From positions 620,001 through 684,000 of the forward strand of contig CP155565.1 of NCBI GenBank assembly GCA_039696685.1: DNA of 64,000 nt, given 5' to 3'. The notes beneath the pieces were generated by a model. The model was not told the DNA's origin and made no database searches. It worked only from the letters and a program-made list of their open reading frames with translations. The position numbers were made by a program, and so were the translations under genes. Within the stretch, counting starts at the first letter, position 1, and each line of letters begins with the position of its first letter. The stretch is from Vibrio sp. CDRSL-10 TSBA (GTDB lineage Bacteria > Pseudomonadota > Gammaproteobacteria > Enterobacterales > Vibrionaceae). Shown piece after piece: positions 28,036 to 37,922 of the stretch.

Positions 28036-28920
28036 ATGCTAAGATTACACCTGCCCCTCATTCTGGCTTTAACACTCGCACTGAGTACGGGTTGCAGCAG
28101 CTTTCCGCCCTACGGCAAGGGCGGAATGGCCGAGCAGACTCTGAGTGCCGACTTTTCTCCCGTTTTACCTGATGAACCTCTTGGCCCCGAACACGGTCTG
28201 CGCTTCGACTGGCAAATCGCTAAACTGCATTTGGATATGCTGGTTCAGGAAGGCGCAAGATGGTGTTTCCCCGCTTCAGTGCTGCAGCTCAATATTCGCC
28301 AGCAGCGCATTGCACGTGAACTCGAAGGTGGTTTACATCTGGATGCGGCCAATGACATCGCTATCCAGCGTAAAGCACTGAGCAAACTCGAACAGCAACT
28401 CGATTACGTCACCAGTCAGGCAGAGTGTCTGCCGCCAAACGGTCAGTCTCATCAGGCCAACAGCGCGTTTACTGGTTTGGACGCAGTAAAGTCCCTGATT
28501 GATCTGCTCAATGCCGACAATCAATTCGCGCACAACTCGGCTGAAATCAATCCGAAATACATGGGTCATCTGGCTCAGGCGGCGCAGATCCTCAAACAAC
28601 ATCCGCACCTTAATCTGGCGGTCACCGGCCATGCCGACGCCGATGGCACGCAAGAGTACAACGACCGCTTAGCACTCGACCGGGCTAATCAGGTGAAACG
28701 TTACCTGACCATTTTCGGCCTGTCTGCGCAGCGTATTGTCACCCATTCACTTGGCGAACGTTTACCGCTGTTCGAGGGTAATACACCAGGCGTTATGCTC
28801 ACCAATCGCCGCGTGAGTGTCGAAGTAATCACACAACGCAATGACTCACAATCAGACGCAACCCAAACAAGCTCGTATCAGACCCACCCGATTTCAACTC
28901 ACGCCGGAGGTATACAATGA
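28036..28920 (+). CDS. sypB: SypB-like OmpA-family lipoprotein
   Basis: 294 residues. Signal peptide with lipobox LSTGC (Cys at residue 20), so lipid-anchored. The C-terminal third is an OmpA-like peptidoglycan-binding domain (VTGHADADGTQEYNDRLALDRANQVKRYL, then THSLGE and LTNRRVSVEV). The middle helical part (IRQQRIARELEGGL) is probably a spacer. Expected to help hold the export apparatus in the envelope. Its stop overlaps the sypC start (ATGA). Confidence 0.9.
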   Translation: MLRLHLPLILALTLALSTGCSSFPPYGKGGMAEQTLSADFSPVLPDEPLGPEHGLRFDWQIAKLHLDMLVQEGARWCFPASVLQLNIRQQRIARELEGGLHLDAANDIAIQRKALSKLEQQLDYVTSQAECLPPNGQSHQANSAFTGLDAVKSLIDLLNADNQFAHNSAEINPKYMGHLAQAAQILKQHPHLNLAVTGHADADGTQEYNDRLALDRANQVKRYLTIFGLSAQRIVTHSLGERLPLFEGNTPGVMLTNRRVSVEVITQRNDSQSDATQTSSYQTHPISTHAGGIQ

Positions 28921-31032
28921 AACCTCAAGCTCTATACAGATTACTGCTGCTGGCGCTATGTATGATGCTCAGCATGCCCACTTTCTCCAGTACTCAGCAG
29001 CGCTTTGTTGCCGTCGGTGACATGATTCAGGTCAACCTGCCTGGCGAAGCACAGCTCAATCAAGGGTTTCTGGTCGATCGCCGTGGCGCAATCAAGTTGC
29101 CTGAGTCCGGTTCGGTTTTTGTAGCAGGTTATACCGAAGAACAACTGTTCAAAGAGGTATCGCTGCGCCTGGGTGAAATTTATCGCGATCTGAATAACCT
29201 GGAAGTATTCATTGCCCGCAAGCAGCTGATCATTAATGTGCTTGGCTATGTCGAGAAGCCGGGTGAAAAAGTTCTTGATCAGAATACCACCATTCAGGAG
29301 GCCTTCACGTCTGCCGGAGGTATCCGTTTCCGGGGCGCAACTGGACAAAATTCAGCTCAAACGAGGCAAGAGCGTCACCGTGTTCGACTATAAAGCCTTC
29401 CTGGAAACCGGTGACGATGACACGCTGCCGGAACTGCGCTCAATGGACACCTTGTTTGTACCCGCCTCACCACTGGTCGGTAACATTGAGCAGGAGTTTA
29501 ATCCAACCGCACTAGCCAACGCCGGTGACAGCGCCAGTGGTGCAACCTCAATTAAAGTATTTGGTGAGGTCAATGCACCGGGCTCATTTTCCTTCAAACC
29601 CAACACAAACCTGGTCGATATTCTGATGCGCTCCGGCGGCGTCACCCGCTATGCCAGCGTAGAGCAGATTCGCATTATTTCAGACAACACGCCGACCCTG
29701 TTTAATCTCAAAAAGTATCTCGACAGTGGCGACAGCGCCTTACTACCGACACTAAAACCGGGATCGACAGTATTTGTGCCTAAACAGGAAGAGGAAATTA
29801 AAGCCGGCGCTAACGTGGTGTACGTGATGGGAGAAGTGGCCATACCCGGAGCCTATGAAGGCAAGCCCGGCGCGAGCTTCATGGATATCCTTGCCAATGC
29901 CGGAGGTCCGACCCGCTTTGCCGAATCACGCCAGATTCGAATCATCAAAGCCGGAGGCGAGGTTGTTCGCTTCGACATGGTCGCCTACACAGAAGGCAGC
30001 AGCACGGTTCCTTTACCCGTAATCAACTCCGGGGACGCTATTTTTGTTCCGGAAAAACTTGATATGAACGAAAAATCCTGGCTGAAAGTCACCCCGGATC
30101 GCGCCGTCAGCGTGTTCGGTGAGGTCACTCGCCCCGGACGGGTTGAATGGTCTGACGAAATGAATCTGATGGATCTACTGGCTCATGTCGGCGGCCCGAC
30201 CCTGCGTGCCGATACCACCCGTATCGAAATTGTGGCCTCATCCGGCGACCAGCGCATGCAACGTTTTAATCTCGACCAGTTCATCCAGAACGGTGCTCCG
30301 CGTCATACCCTGCCACGTATTGCCGCCGGTGCCATTATCCGCGTCCATGATCTGCCCCAGGATCCCTCAGACAACAAATCACAGTGGGTACGTCAAAGCT
30401 CGGACAGCTCGATTTATGTGTTTGGTCAGGTTAATGCCCCCGGTCGTTATCGTTTTACCGATGAAATGCACTTTCTCGATATCTTGTCTGCCGCTGACGG
30501 CCCGACCGGCCAGGCTGACATTCATAATATCCGCGTGACTCACCGCGACAAAAGCTATGCCAGAGTCAGTAAACTCAATTTGTCAATGTACTTTGAAACC
30601 GGCGATGAAAGCCTGCTGCCTAAAGTCAAACGTGGCGACACCATTTATATTCCAGAGAAAGATCGTAACTGGCTCGAGCGTTCCAAAGAGAGCACCATCC
30701 GTGTTCTGGGAGCAGTTAATCAACCGGGGCGCTATCAGTTTGATGACACCATGACCATTCTTGATTTACTGGCTCAGGCCGGCGGCCCGCGTGAATCGGC
30801 CTATCTGGAGAAAATTACTATCGTCAACGTGTCCTGTTGCCAGAATCAGGCCCGCACCTTCGATTTAATCGCTTTCAGTAAAAGTGCCAACCTGCGCAAC
30901 CTGCCCGTACTGCGAGCCGGAGATACTGTTTATATACCTGATCAAAGCGATAGCCTGGCATCCAAACTGCGTACAGGTCTGAAAGACATTTTCCAAATGG
31001 CAACCACGGTTGCTTTGATAGGAGCATTATGA
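28917..31032 (+). CDS. sypC: SypC-like outer-membrane polysaccharide export protein
   Basis: About 704 aa after repair at GTTTC 29326-29330 (AGGIRSGAQLDKI). Signal peptide, then a Poly_export/Wza N domain (FVAVGDMIQVNLPGEAQLN), followed by six SLBB-type repeats seen as VLGYVEKPG, VFGEVNAPG, VMGEVAIPG, VFGEVTRPG, VFGQVNAPG and VLGAVNQPG. It forms the outer-membrane exit channel for the polymer together with SypO. The high repeat number is typical of syp-type exporters rather than of Wza. Stop overlaps sypD start. Confidence 0.92.
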
Positions 31033-31715
31033 TGACGATTCCAGCAACTCACGCCGAGGTTGAACAGATCTATCTGAACGCCGAACTCAACCATTGCCGC
31101 TCTATCTGCCTTACGTCCTGTCAGACTGATGAAGGCGTAACCGCCCTGACGATGGCGTTGACTGAACGTTATCTGCTGGCAGGCTACCGAACCGCTCTGG
31201 TGGATCTCAACTTGTTTCATCCTGGTTTTATGGCTGCTGAACTGAGCAGTGACCAGCCAAACTGGTTACAACACAATGAGTCTCTGCGCTGCTTTACCGG
31301 AATAACTGTTCCGAAAGAGACGGCGGATAGCTTGGTCTACAAACGTCCGGACTTTTTGAATAAAGCAATGCAAACCTGGCTGGGTCAATATGAACGTGTC
31401 GTCGTGGACACCTCACCCCTGCTCAACGTAAACCGCAACAATATACCGGCTCAGTGCATTGCAGGTGCCTGTGACGGCGCCATTTTGGTCGTGATGGCCG
31501 GACACACAAGTACTCTGCAGGTTCAGGCAGCCATGGAACTCCTGCAACAAGCCAACATCAGTTTGTTGGGGACAGTACTGAACTGCCGTGACAAACCGAC
31601 GCTGGCTAATGAGATTTGTCGTGAAATCAACCGAATCCCTTTGCTGCCCAAACGTTGGAAAGAGCGTCTTAACGCTCGTGTGATGAACAACGAATATCTT
31701 AATGCAACAACGTGA
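31029..31715 (+). CDS. sypD: SypD-like CpsD/BY-kinase homologue with degenerate P-loop
   Basis: 228 residues with the fold pattern of bacterial tyrosine kinases/ParA-like ATPases: a strand SICLTSC, then TDEGVTALTMAL where the GEGKST Walker A should be, the A' motif ALVDLNLFHPG and Walker B VVVDTSPLL. The Walker A lysine is missing (Val instead), so ATP hydrolysis is doubtful; the Tyr-rich C-terminal tail of BY-kinases is also lacking. It probably acts as a structural partner of the SypO chain-length protein. Overlaps sypC by 4 bp; GGAG precedes the start. Confidence 0.8.
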   Translation: MMTIPATHAEVEQIYLNAELNHCRSICLTSCQTDEGVTALTMALTERYLLAGYRTALVDLNLFHPGFMAAELSSDQPNWLQHNESLRCFTGITVPKETADSLVYKRPDFLNKAMQTWLGQYERVVVDTSPLLNVNRNNIPAQCIAGACDGAILVVMAGHTSTLQVQAAMELLQQANISLLGTVLNCRDKPTLANEICREINRIPLLPKRWKERLNARVMNNEYLNATT

Positions 31716-31840
31716 TATGACTATATATTTATACTTTCGGGCGATAGCATATTTAATAACATCTTCTAGACTAAAAAATACAACATCTTGAAAGGAAACA
31801 TAATATTGAAAGAACTGTTGACTAAATCAGGATAACGCTC

Positions 31841-32761
31841 GTGGATAGAAGCAAACTTGTGAGGGACATCGTTGTGAGAGGCATAGTTGTGAAGAGCACA
31901 GTTGTGAAGAACATCGTTATAGCGAACAACATTGTAGCGAACAAAGTTGTGACCAACCTCGTTGCAAAAATACACTGTATCCGGGCTATGTTGCTGGTCG
32001 CAGTTCTGTTACCTGCGTTAACTGTAGCGGCACCACTAACCTTTGGCGTTGTGCCTCAGCAGTCGGTCAGTCGTCTCGCCAAGCAATGGGGGCCAATTGT
32101 GGAGGCGATGAGTGAGTATGTCGGTGAAGAGATTATCTTTGTCACCGCACCTGACATCCCTACTTTTGAAGCCCGCCTTAAGCAAGGTGAATACAGCTTT
32201 GCTTATATGAATCCCTACCATTTCACTGTTTACAATAAAAAACCGGGTTACCAGGCTTTGGTACGTGCTAAAGACAAACAGATCAACGGCATCATCGTCG
32301 TACGAAAAGACAGTAACATTACCGAACTGAGTCAGCTCAGCGGCCATGATTTGGCCTTTCCGTCGCCTGCAGCTTTTGCAGCCAGCATTCTGACCCGTAG
32401 TCACCTGCATGATAACGGCGTCGACTTTAATCCGGTTTATGTCTCGTCACATGATTCCGTTTATCTGTCTGTAGCACGTGGCATTTACCCCGCCGGTGGC
32501 GGCGTCATGCGCACCTTTAACGCAATGCCTGAAGAGATCAGACAACAACTGGTGCCGCTATGGTCGACCAAAGGCTTTACTCCCCATGCTATTGCGGCTA
32601 ACCCAAATGTCGACCCGAAGTTATCCCGACAAGTTCAGACTTATTTGCTCCAGATGGATAGTAACCCGCTCGATCAACCATTATTGACACCGCTCAAATT
32701 AAAAGGTTTTGTCGCAGCGGATAATAAAGACTGGGACGACGTTTCGAGCACTCAATATTGA
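31841..32761 (+). CDS. PhnD/SsuA-like periplasmic binding protein in the sypE position
   Basis: 306 residues. From residue about 65 it is a phosphonate/phosphate-type substrate-binding protein: LTFGVVPQQSVSRLAKQWGPI, then FAYMNPYHF and GHDLAFPSPAAFAASILTR. A hydrophobic segment MLLVAVLLPALTVAA marks the signal peptide. Ahead of it lie about 45 residues made of pentapeptide repeats (VVRGI, VVKST, VVKNI...). GTG start with AGGA eight bases upstream. No transporter genes adjoin; instead it precedes the hybrid kinase by 44 bp, so it probably works as a ligand receptor for that kinase, as LuxP does for LuxQ. Confidence 0.85.
   Translation: MDRSKLVRDIVVRGIVVKSTVVKNIVIANNIVANKVVTNLVAKIHCIRAMLLVAVLLPALTVAAPLTFGVVPQQSVSRLAKQWGPIVEAMSEYVGEEIIFVTAPDIPTFEARLKQGEYSFAYMNPYHFTVYNKKPGYQALVRAKDKQINGIIVVRKDSNITELSQLSGHDLAFPSPAAFAASILTRSHLHDNGVDFNPVYVSSHDSVYLSVARGIYPAGGGVMRTFNAMPEEIRQQLVPLWSTKGFTPHAIAANPNVDPKLSRQVQTYLLQMDSNPLDQPLLTPLKLKGFVAADNKDWDDVSSTQY
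31853..31972 (+). repeat. 15-bp tandem repeat, eight units, coding for pentapeptides
   Basis: Eight consecutive 15-bp units with core GTTGTGA and a final AAC/AGC (for example ATAGTTGTGAAGAGC at 31883-31897). They are in frame with the PhnD-like gene and give repeated V-V-x-x-[NST] pentapeptides before the signal peptide. The last three units are degenerate. Confidence 0.85.
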
Positions 32762-32805
32762 CTTACTCTCCCAGGATTAAGCGTTAATCAAGCCGACGGG
32801 ACCGG

Positions 32806-35176
32806 ATGCCTATGCTTAAATTTCGTGCTAAAACGATTATCGGAATTGCGCTGATAGAAGTCGTACTCTTGGTAATTCTGGTTGTCAGCGCGCTAACTTT
32901 TCTCGATGACTCCAACCGGCGTCAACTGACCCAGCGTGCGCACGCCACGGCGACCATGTTTGCCCATGCAGTCAAGGATGCAGTAATTTCGACTGACCTG
33001 GCTACCTTAGATGATATGGTGCATGAGATTATGCTGCTGGAAGACGTTGTTTACGCCAAAGTCATCCGGCGTAACCGGCTTCTTGCTTCAGGCGGAGACA
33101 TTTCTCTGAGCGAGAATATCGATCCGGATGAAGAGCAGAAGCCACTGCAACAGGACATCATCAATACATCCGTCAACATCAAAATCGACGGCATAATTTA
33201 CGGCCATATTGAGCTGGGATTTACCACCACAGCCATTCACAGTACCCTAAGTCAGGCGCGACGGGCCATCATCGGCATCGCTTCTCTGGAAGTGATTCTG
33301 GTTGGTATGTTTTCATTTTTCCTCGGCACTTACCTGACCCGCAATCTGGTTCGTCTGCGTGATGCCGCGAAAACGGTTAAACAAAAAGGTCCGGGCTATC
33401 AAATCAACCTCAAGCAAAATGACGAACTCGGTCAGGTCGCCAGCGCGTTTGACAGTATGTCGAAAAGTTTGCAAGAGAGTTATCAGGAACTACAGCAGGC
33501 GCGTGAAGAAGCCGAACATGCCAACCAATCCAAATCGCGCTTTCTTGCCTCCATGTCGCATGAAATCCGTACCCCGATGAACGGCGTACTAGGCTTGCTG
33601 ACAGCGCTTAAGCAGACCTCTCTCAAGCCTGAGCAGAAAACACTGGTGGATACTGCTCGTGAATCTGGCAACCTGATGCTTGCGCTGATCAATAACATCC
33701 TCGACTTTTCGCGCATGGAAGCCAATAACCTTGAAATAGAACGCGAGGCGTTTGACCTCAGGCAAGCGACCACAACCGTACTGAACAGCATGCAGCCCCT
33801 CGCAGAACAGACCGGCCTGAGCTTGATTGCTGATATCGATGATGTACCCCGTTATGTGATTGGTGATCGCAACCGTTATAAACAAATTTTGCTTAATTTG
33901 GTCGGAAATGCCCTCAAGTTCACTCCGCAAGGCAAAGTATCCGTCTCTCTGCGCTCACGCCCTCTGCCCGAACAACGTTTCGTGCTTGAGTGCCAGGTGA
34001 AAGATACCGGCATCGGTATCAAGGCCGACGATCAGCCTTACCTGTTCGATGAATTTACGATGGCCGACAGCAGTTTTACCCGCACGCACGGCGGTTCAGG
34101 TTTGGGCCTTGCAATCTGTAAACGACTGCTGAACATGATGGACGGCGACATAAAAGTAGACAGCATCGAGGGCATCGGCAGCTGTTTCACCTTCTCCCTT
34201 CCCTTTGAACTGTGCAGTGAAGCGGAGTTTGAATCCGAACACCAGCCGCCGGCAGTGCTCTCTTCCTGTTGCAAAGAAGCCAGGGTTTTGGTCGCCGAAG
34301 ATAACAAGGCGAACCAAATGGTCATACGGAATTTGTTCCGCACCATTACGCCTTATACCGACATTGTTGATAACGGTCTTGAAGCACTCGATAAAGTCAG
34401 ACAACACCACTATGACATCGTGTTTATGGACGTATCCATGCCACAGATGGATGGTCTGACAGCCTGCGCGGAGATACGTAACCTGCCCGACAGCAATAAA
34501 GCCTCACTGCCTGTGATTGCCTTTACCGCACATGCGCTCACCGGTGACAAAGAGAAATTTCTCAAGGCCGGAATGACCGACTATCTTGCCAAGCCCGTCA
34601 GCCTGGCCAAATTAATAGATGTGCTAAACCGTTATATTCCGTGCGAAGAGGACCAACCTGATATTGAAGAGAACCGTGAGAATGACGAGACCATGTCTGA
34701 TTCTACGCTTCGAACAGCGCTGACCCTGGTCTCTGATGACGCTGGCTCAGATCAGCACCAGGTTGAACCTGCACACACTATTTTGGCCGGTGACAAGGAG
34801 CCTCTGTTACTTGACGAAGCCACCCTGCAGCAAATCATCAAAGATACTAACTCAGAGCTGTTACCCGTACTCATCGATCATTATGTACAGGAAACCCGTA
34901 CGCATCAGGCTCAGATACGCGATGCAGCGCAGGAACAATCCCTCGAGAAACCTCCGGTTTGAGGTACACAAACTGATCAGCTCATCGCTGGCCTTGGGCA
35001 ACAGTGCATTATCAGCCATGGCGCGAGCGATAGAAGTTGAGTGCAAAAACCAGCAAGCCGAACAAGCTTACACGTTGGCACAACAATTGGATGAATTAAT
35101 AGATCAATCTCTGCAGGCTTTGCTGGATCGCAAAGCACTCGGATTTTCAGACCAGGATAGAGCGTCCAAAATCTGA
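32806..35176 (+). CDS. sypF: SypF-like hybrid sensor histidine kinase
   Basis: About 789 aa after repair at GAAAC 34947-34951. Order: TM1 (about 8-32), periplasmic sensor region to about 150, TM2 (about 152-175), HAMP, HisKA with [12 protein letters not shown] (His252), HATPase ([11 protein letters not shown] and [11 protein letters not shown]), a receiver domain ([14 protein letters not shown], Asp542) and a C-terminal Hpt domain with His721 in [13 protein letters not shown]. In V. fischeri SypF feeds phosphate through its Hpt to SypG and VpsR. The break would remove the Hpt phosphotransfer helix. The PhnD-like gene upstream may provide the ligand. Confidence 0.93.
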
Positions 35177-35196
35177 CCGAAAATAAGGATAACATT

Positions 35197-36681
35197 ATGC
35201 AGCCGAAAGTATTGTTAGTTGAAGACGCCAGCTCGTTAGCCATCCTCTACAAACAGTATGTCAAAGATGAGCCATTCGAGTTTTTCCACGTAGAAACAGG
35301 CGCAGAGGCAAAAGCATTTATTGAGCGTTATCTCCCGCAGGTGGTGATCCTCGATCTGAATCTGCCGGATATGGACGGACAGGATATTCTCGACTGGATT
35401 AAAGAGAACGAACTGCCCACCTCTGTCCTGATCGCTACAGCCCATGGGTCGGTTGATATAGCGGTCGATTTGCTCCATCGCGGTGCAGACGATTTTCTCG
35501 AAAAACCCATCGTTGCTGAGCGTCTGAAAGCCTCGATTCGGATTCACCTCAAGAAAGTTAAACTGGAAAATATGGTCGAAGATCTCAAATCCAGTATTGA
35601 ACGACCGCGTTTTCAAGGTTTTATTGGGGCCAGTGAGGCGATGCAAAAAGTGTATAAAACCATTGAAGCTGTGGCTCCGACCAACGCCAGCGTTTTTATC
35701 ATCGGGGAAAGCGGCACAGGTAAAGAGGTGTGTGCAGAAGCAATCCATAAACAGAGTAACCGCCATGACAAACCTTTTGTTGCGATTAACTGTGGGGCGA
35801 TTCCCAAAGATCTGATGGAAAGTGAAATTTTTGGCCATATCAAGGGCGCATTTACCGGCGCAACCACGGACCGCCGTGGTGCTGCGATGCAGGCCAATGG
35901 CGGCACGTTGTTTCTCGATGAATTGTGTGAAATGGACTTAAACCTGCAAAAGAAACTGCTGCGTTTTTTGCAGACCAGCACTTTTACTCCCCTTGGTGAC
36001 AGCCGCGAGCGCAAAGTTGATGTCAGAATTATTTGTGCCACTAACCGTGATCCAATGAACGAAGTGAGCGAAGGTCGCTTTCGTGAAGATCTCTACTACC
36101 GAGTTCATGTTATTCCTATCGTGATGCCACCACTGCGTGAACGGGACCAGGATATTGTCACACTTGCTAACCACTTCCTGAAAACCTATTCGCGCCAGGA
36201 CAGCAAAAAATTTGTCGCACTGGATAAAGACACTGAGCGTCTGTTCAAACGCTACCCTTGGCCTGGTAATGTGCGTCAGCTGCAAAATACTATCCGTAAT
36301 ATTGTTATCCTCAACGATGCTAAATATGTGGCTCGGGAGCACCTGCCGGAAACGCTTGAGACTAAGCAGGCGTTAACTTCTGTGGTTAAACCGGTTACTC
36401 ACACACCGCCGGTAATACCGGCAGTCAGCGAGTCAGCGCCTCCAGAATCTGTGGTTCCTATTCACCACTCGATACCAAACCCGCAGACAACCGCAGAGAA
36501 TAGTGAACAAGCGCCTGTCATTAAACCGATGTGGCAGGTAGAGCGGGAAACGATCCAACAAGCGATAGACTACTGTGACGGTAACGTGCTTAACGCCGCT
36601 GTGCTGCTGGAGCTCAGTCCGTCGACTGTTTATCGTAAAAAGCAGGCGTGGGAAAATGAAGACAGCTATGAGCAAGCCTGA
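35197..36681 (+). CDS. sypG: SypG-like sigma-54-dependent response regulator
   Basis: 494 residues, uninterrupted. Receiver domain with phospho-acceptor Asp53 (VVILDLNLPDMDG), AAA+ domain with Walker A GESGTGKE, the sigma-54 contact loop GAFTGA, Walker B GGTLFLDELCEMD and WPGNVRQLQN, and a Fis-type helix-turn-helix (GNVLNAAVLLELSPSTVYRKK) at the end. Expected to bind TTCTCA-type enhancers and activate sigma-54 promoters of the locus. Starts 20 bp after sypF; its end overlaps sypH. Confidence 0.95.
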   Translation: MQPKVLLVEDASSLAILYKQYVKDEPFEFFHVETGAEAKAFIERYLPQVVILDLNLPDMDGQDILDWIKENELPTSVLIATAHGSVDIAVDLLHRGADDFLEKPIVAERLKASIRIHLKKVKLENMVEDLKSSIERPRFQGFIGASEAMQKVYKTIEAVAPTNASVFIIGESGTGKEVCAEAIHKQSNRHDKPFVAINCGAIPKDLMESEIFGHIKGAFTGATTDRRGAAMQANGGTLFLDELCEMDLNLQKKLLRFLQTSTFTPLGDSRERKVDVRIICATNRDPMNEVSEGRFREDLYYRVHVIPIVMPPLRERDQDIVTLANHFLKTYSRQDSKKFVALDKDTERLFKRYPWPGNVRQLQNTIRNIVILNDAKYVAREHLPETLETKQALTSVVKPVTHTPPVIPAVSESAPPESVVPIHHSIPNPQTTAENSEQAPVIKPMWQVERETIQQAIDYCDGNVLNAAVLLELSPSTVYRKKQAWENEDSYEQA

Positions 36682-37736
36682 ACAAGCGGCTCGGCAAGTA
36701 GCTGAGCCGGGAGAAATCTGGCTATTAATTGATAGTTTACGCTTTGGCGGTATTGAAACTCATGTACGTGAACTGGCGAGCGGTCTGGTGCGTTTTAGAC
36801 AGCCGGTAAGAGTCGTATTTCTGCGCCGCTACTCTGAACCACAGTTGCTCGAGCAAAGCTTGCACGAGCTTGGTATCTCCTGCTCTTTTGTCTCTGAGTT
36901 CGCTTGTGGCGAGCAACAACAGGGGCGCAATCTGCTATTCGATTTGTATCGTGCAGTACGCTGCTACCAACCCAAGGTTTCTGCACGCCCATGGATACAA
37001 AGCCAGTATTTACGCGCGTCTTGTTAAATTACTGACCGGGACCCACCAGATCTCGACCTATCACGCCGGTGAAACGCCCCGCGGCAAAGTATGGCTGTAT
37101 GACTGGCTTGATCGCTATACCAGCCGGATGTCCAATCATGCAATTAGTGTCAGTCAGGCTATCGCGGCTAAATTGCCGCCTGGCAGCATCACGCTCAATA
37201 ATTTCATCTCACAAACCACACAAAGTTCGCTTACTGGCGAGCAGATTGCCTTTATTGGCCGTTTAAGCCATGAAAAGGCACCGGAACGATTTGTCGCGCT
37301 GGCCAAACAGTTCCCCCGTCACCGCTTTCATCTGTATGGTGACGGGCCACTTTATCAGGAGATTAAAAACAGCGCACCAGACAACCTCACCTTGCACGGA
37401 CACATCAGTGACATGCAGCCGCACTGGCCAGATATCGCTTTAGTCATTATTCCGTCACGTTTTGAAGGGCTGCCAATGGTCAGTCTCGAAGCCATGGGAC
37501 GCGGTATTCCTGTCCTTGCAACCCGGGTTGGCGCTTTGGATACACTGATCGAATCCGGGATAAGTGGCTGGATAGCCGATAACGAGCAAGACCTGGTGAC
37601 AGGTATCGAGCAATGGCAGCAACTGAGCCAACAACAGCGACACACCATAGGTTCACGTGCGCGTCACACCATCAACGAGAGTTATACCGACCAGGCTGTC
37701 ATCCCGCAGCTGCTCAATCTGTACCAGAGCCGGTAA
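36668..37736 (+). CDS. sypH: SypH-like glycosyltransferase (GT4)
   Basis: About 355 aa after repair at GTTTC 36977-36981 (joining PKV to LHAHGYKASIYARLV). N-terminal GT-B half with LRFGGIETHVRELASGL, C-terminal half with IAFIGRLSHEKAPERFV and the donor-binding SRFEGLPMVSLEAMGRGIPVLATRVGA (E-x7-E). Cytoplasmic, adds one sugar to the lipid-linked repeat unit. Two in-frame ATGs, 36656 and 36668, are possible; both overlap the sypG end, so the genes are translationally coupled. Confidence 0.9.
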
Positions 37737-37784
37737 ATGGCTTCATAACGCCACTACCGCAACCAAAACTGAAGCCGATTTTGA

Positions 37785-37872
37785 TTCTCAAATTGAGAAA
37801 ACCTCAGCCACCAGATTATTTCTTTTAATTTTCAGAATGATAGATGAAAGGTAATTTGGCACTCCATTTGCT
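37785..37872 (+). promoter_or_regulatory. SypG enhancer and sigma-54 promoter of sypI
   Basis: TTCTCA-AAT-TGAGAA at 37785-37799 matches the SypG enhancer fully. TGGCAC-N5-TTGCT at 37857-37872 is a textbook sigma-54 -24/-12 element, about 50 bp upstream of the sypI start. A second half-match, TTTTCA-GAA-TGATAG, lies near 37829. This is the best sigma-54 promoter in the window. Confidence 0.85.
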
Positions 37873-37922
37873 CCACTTCCTTTACGACTCATTATGCGCC
37901 CAGATTGGTAAAGGAATTCACT

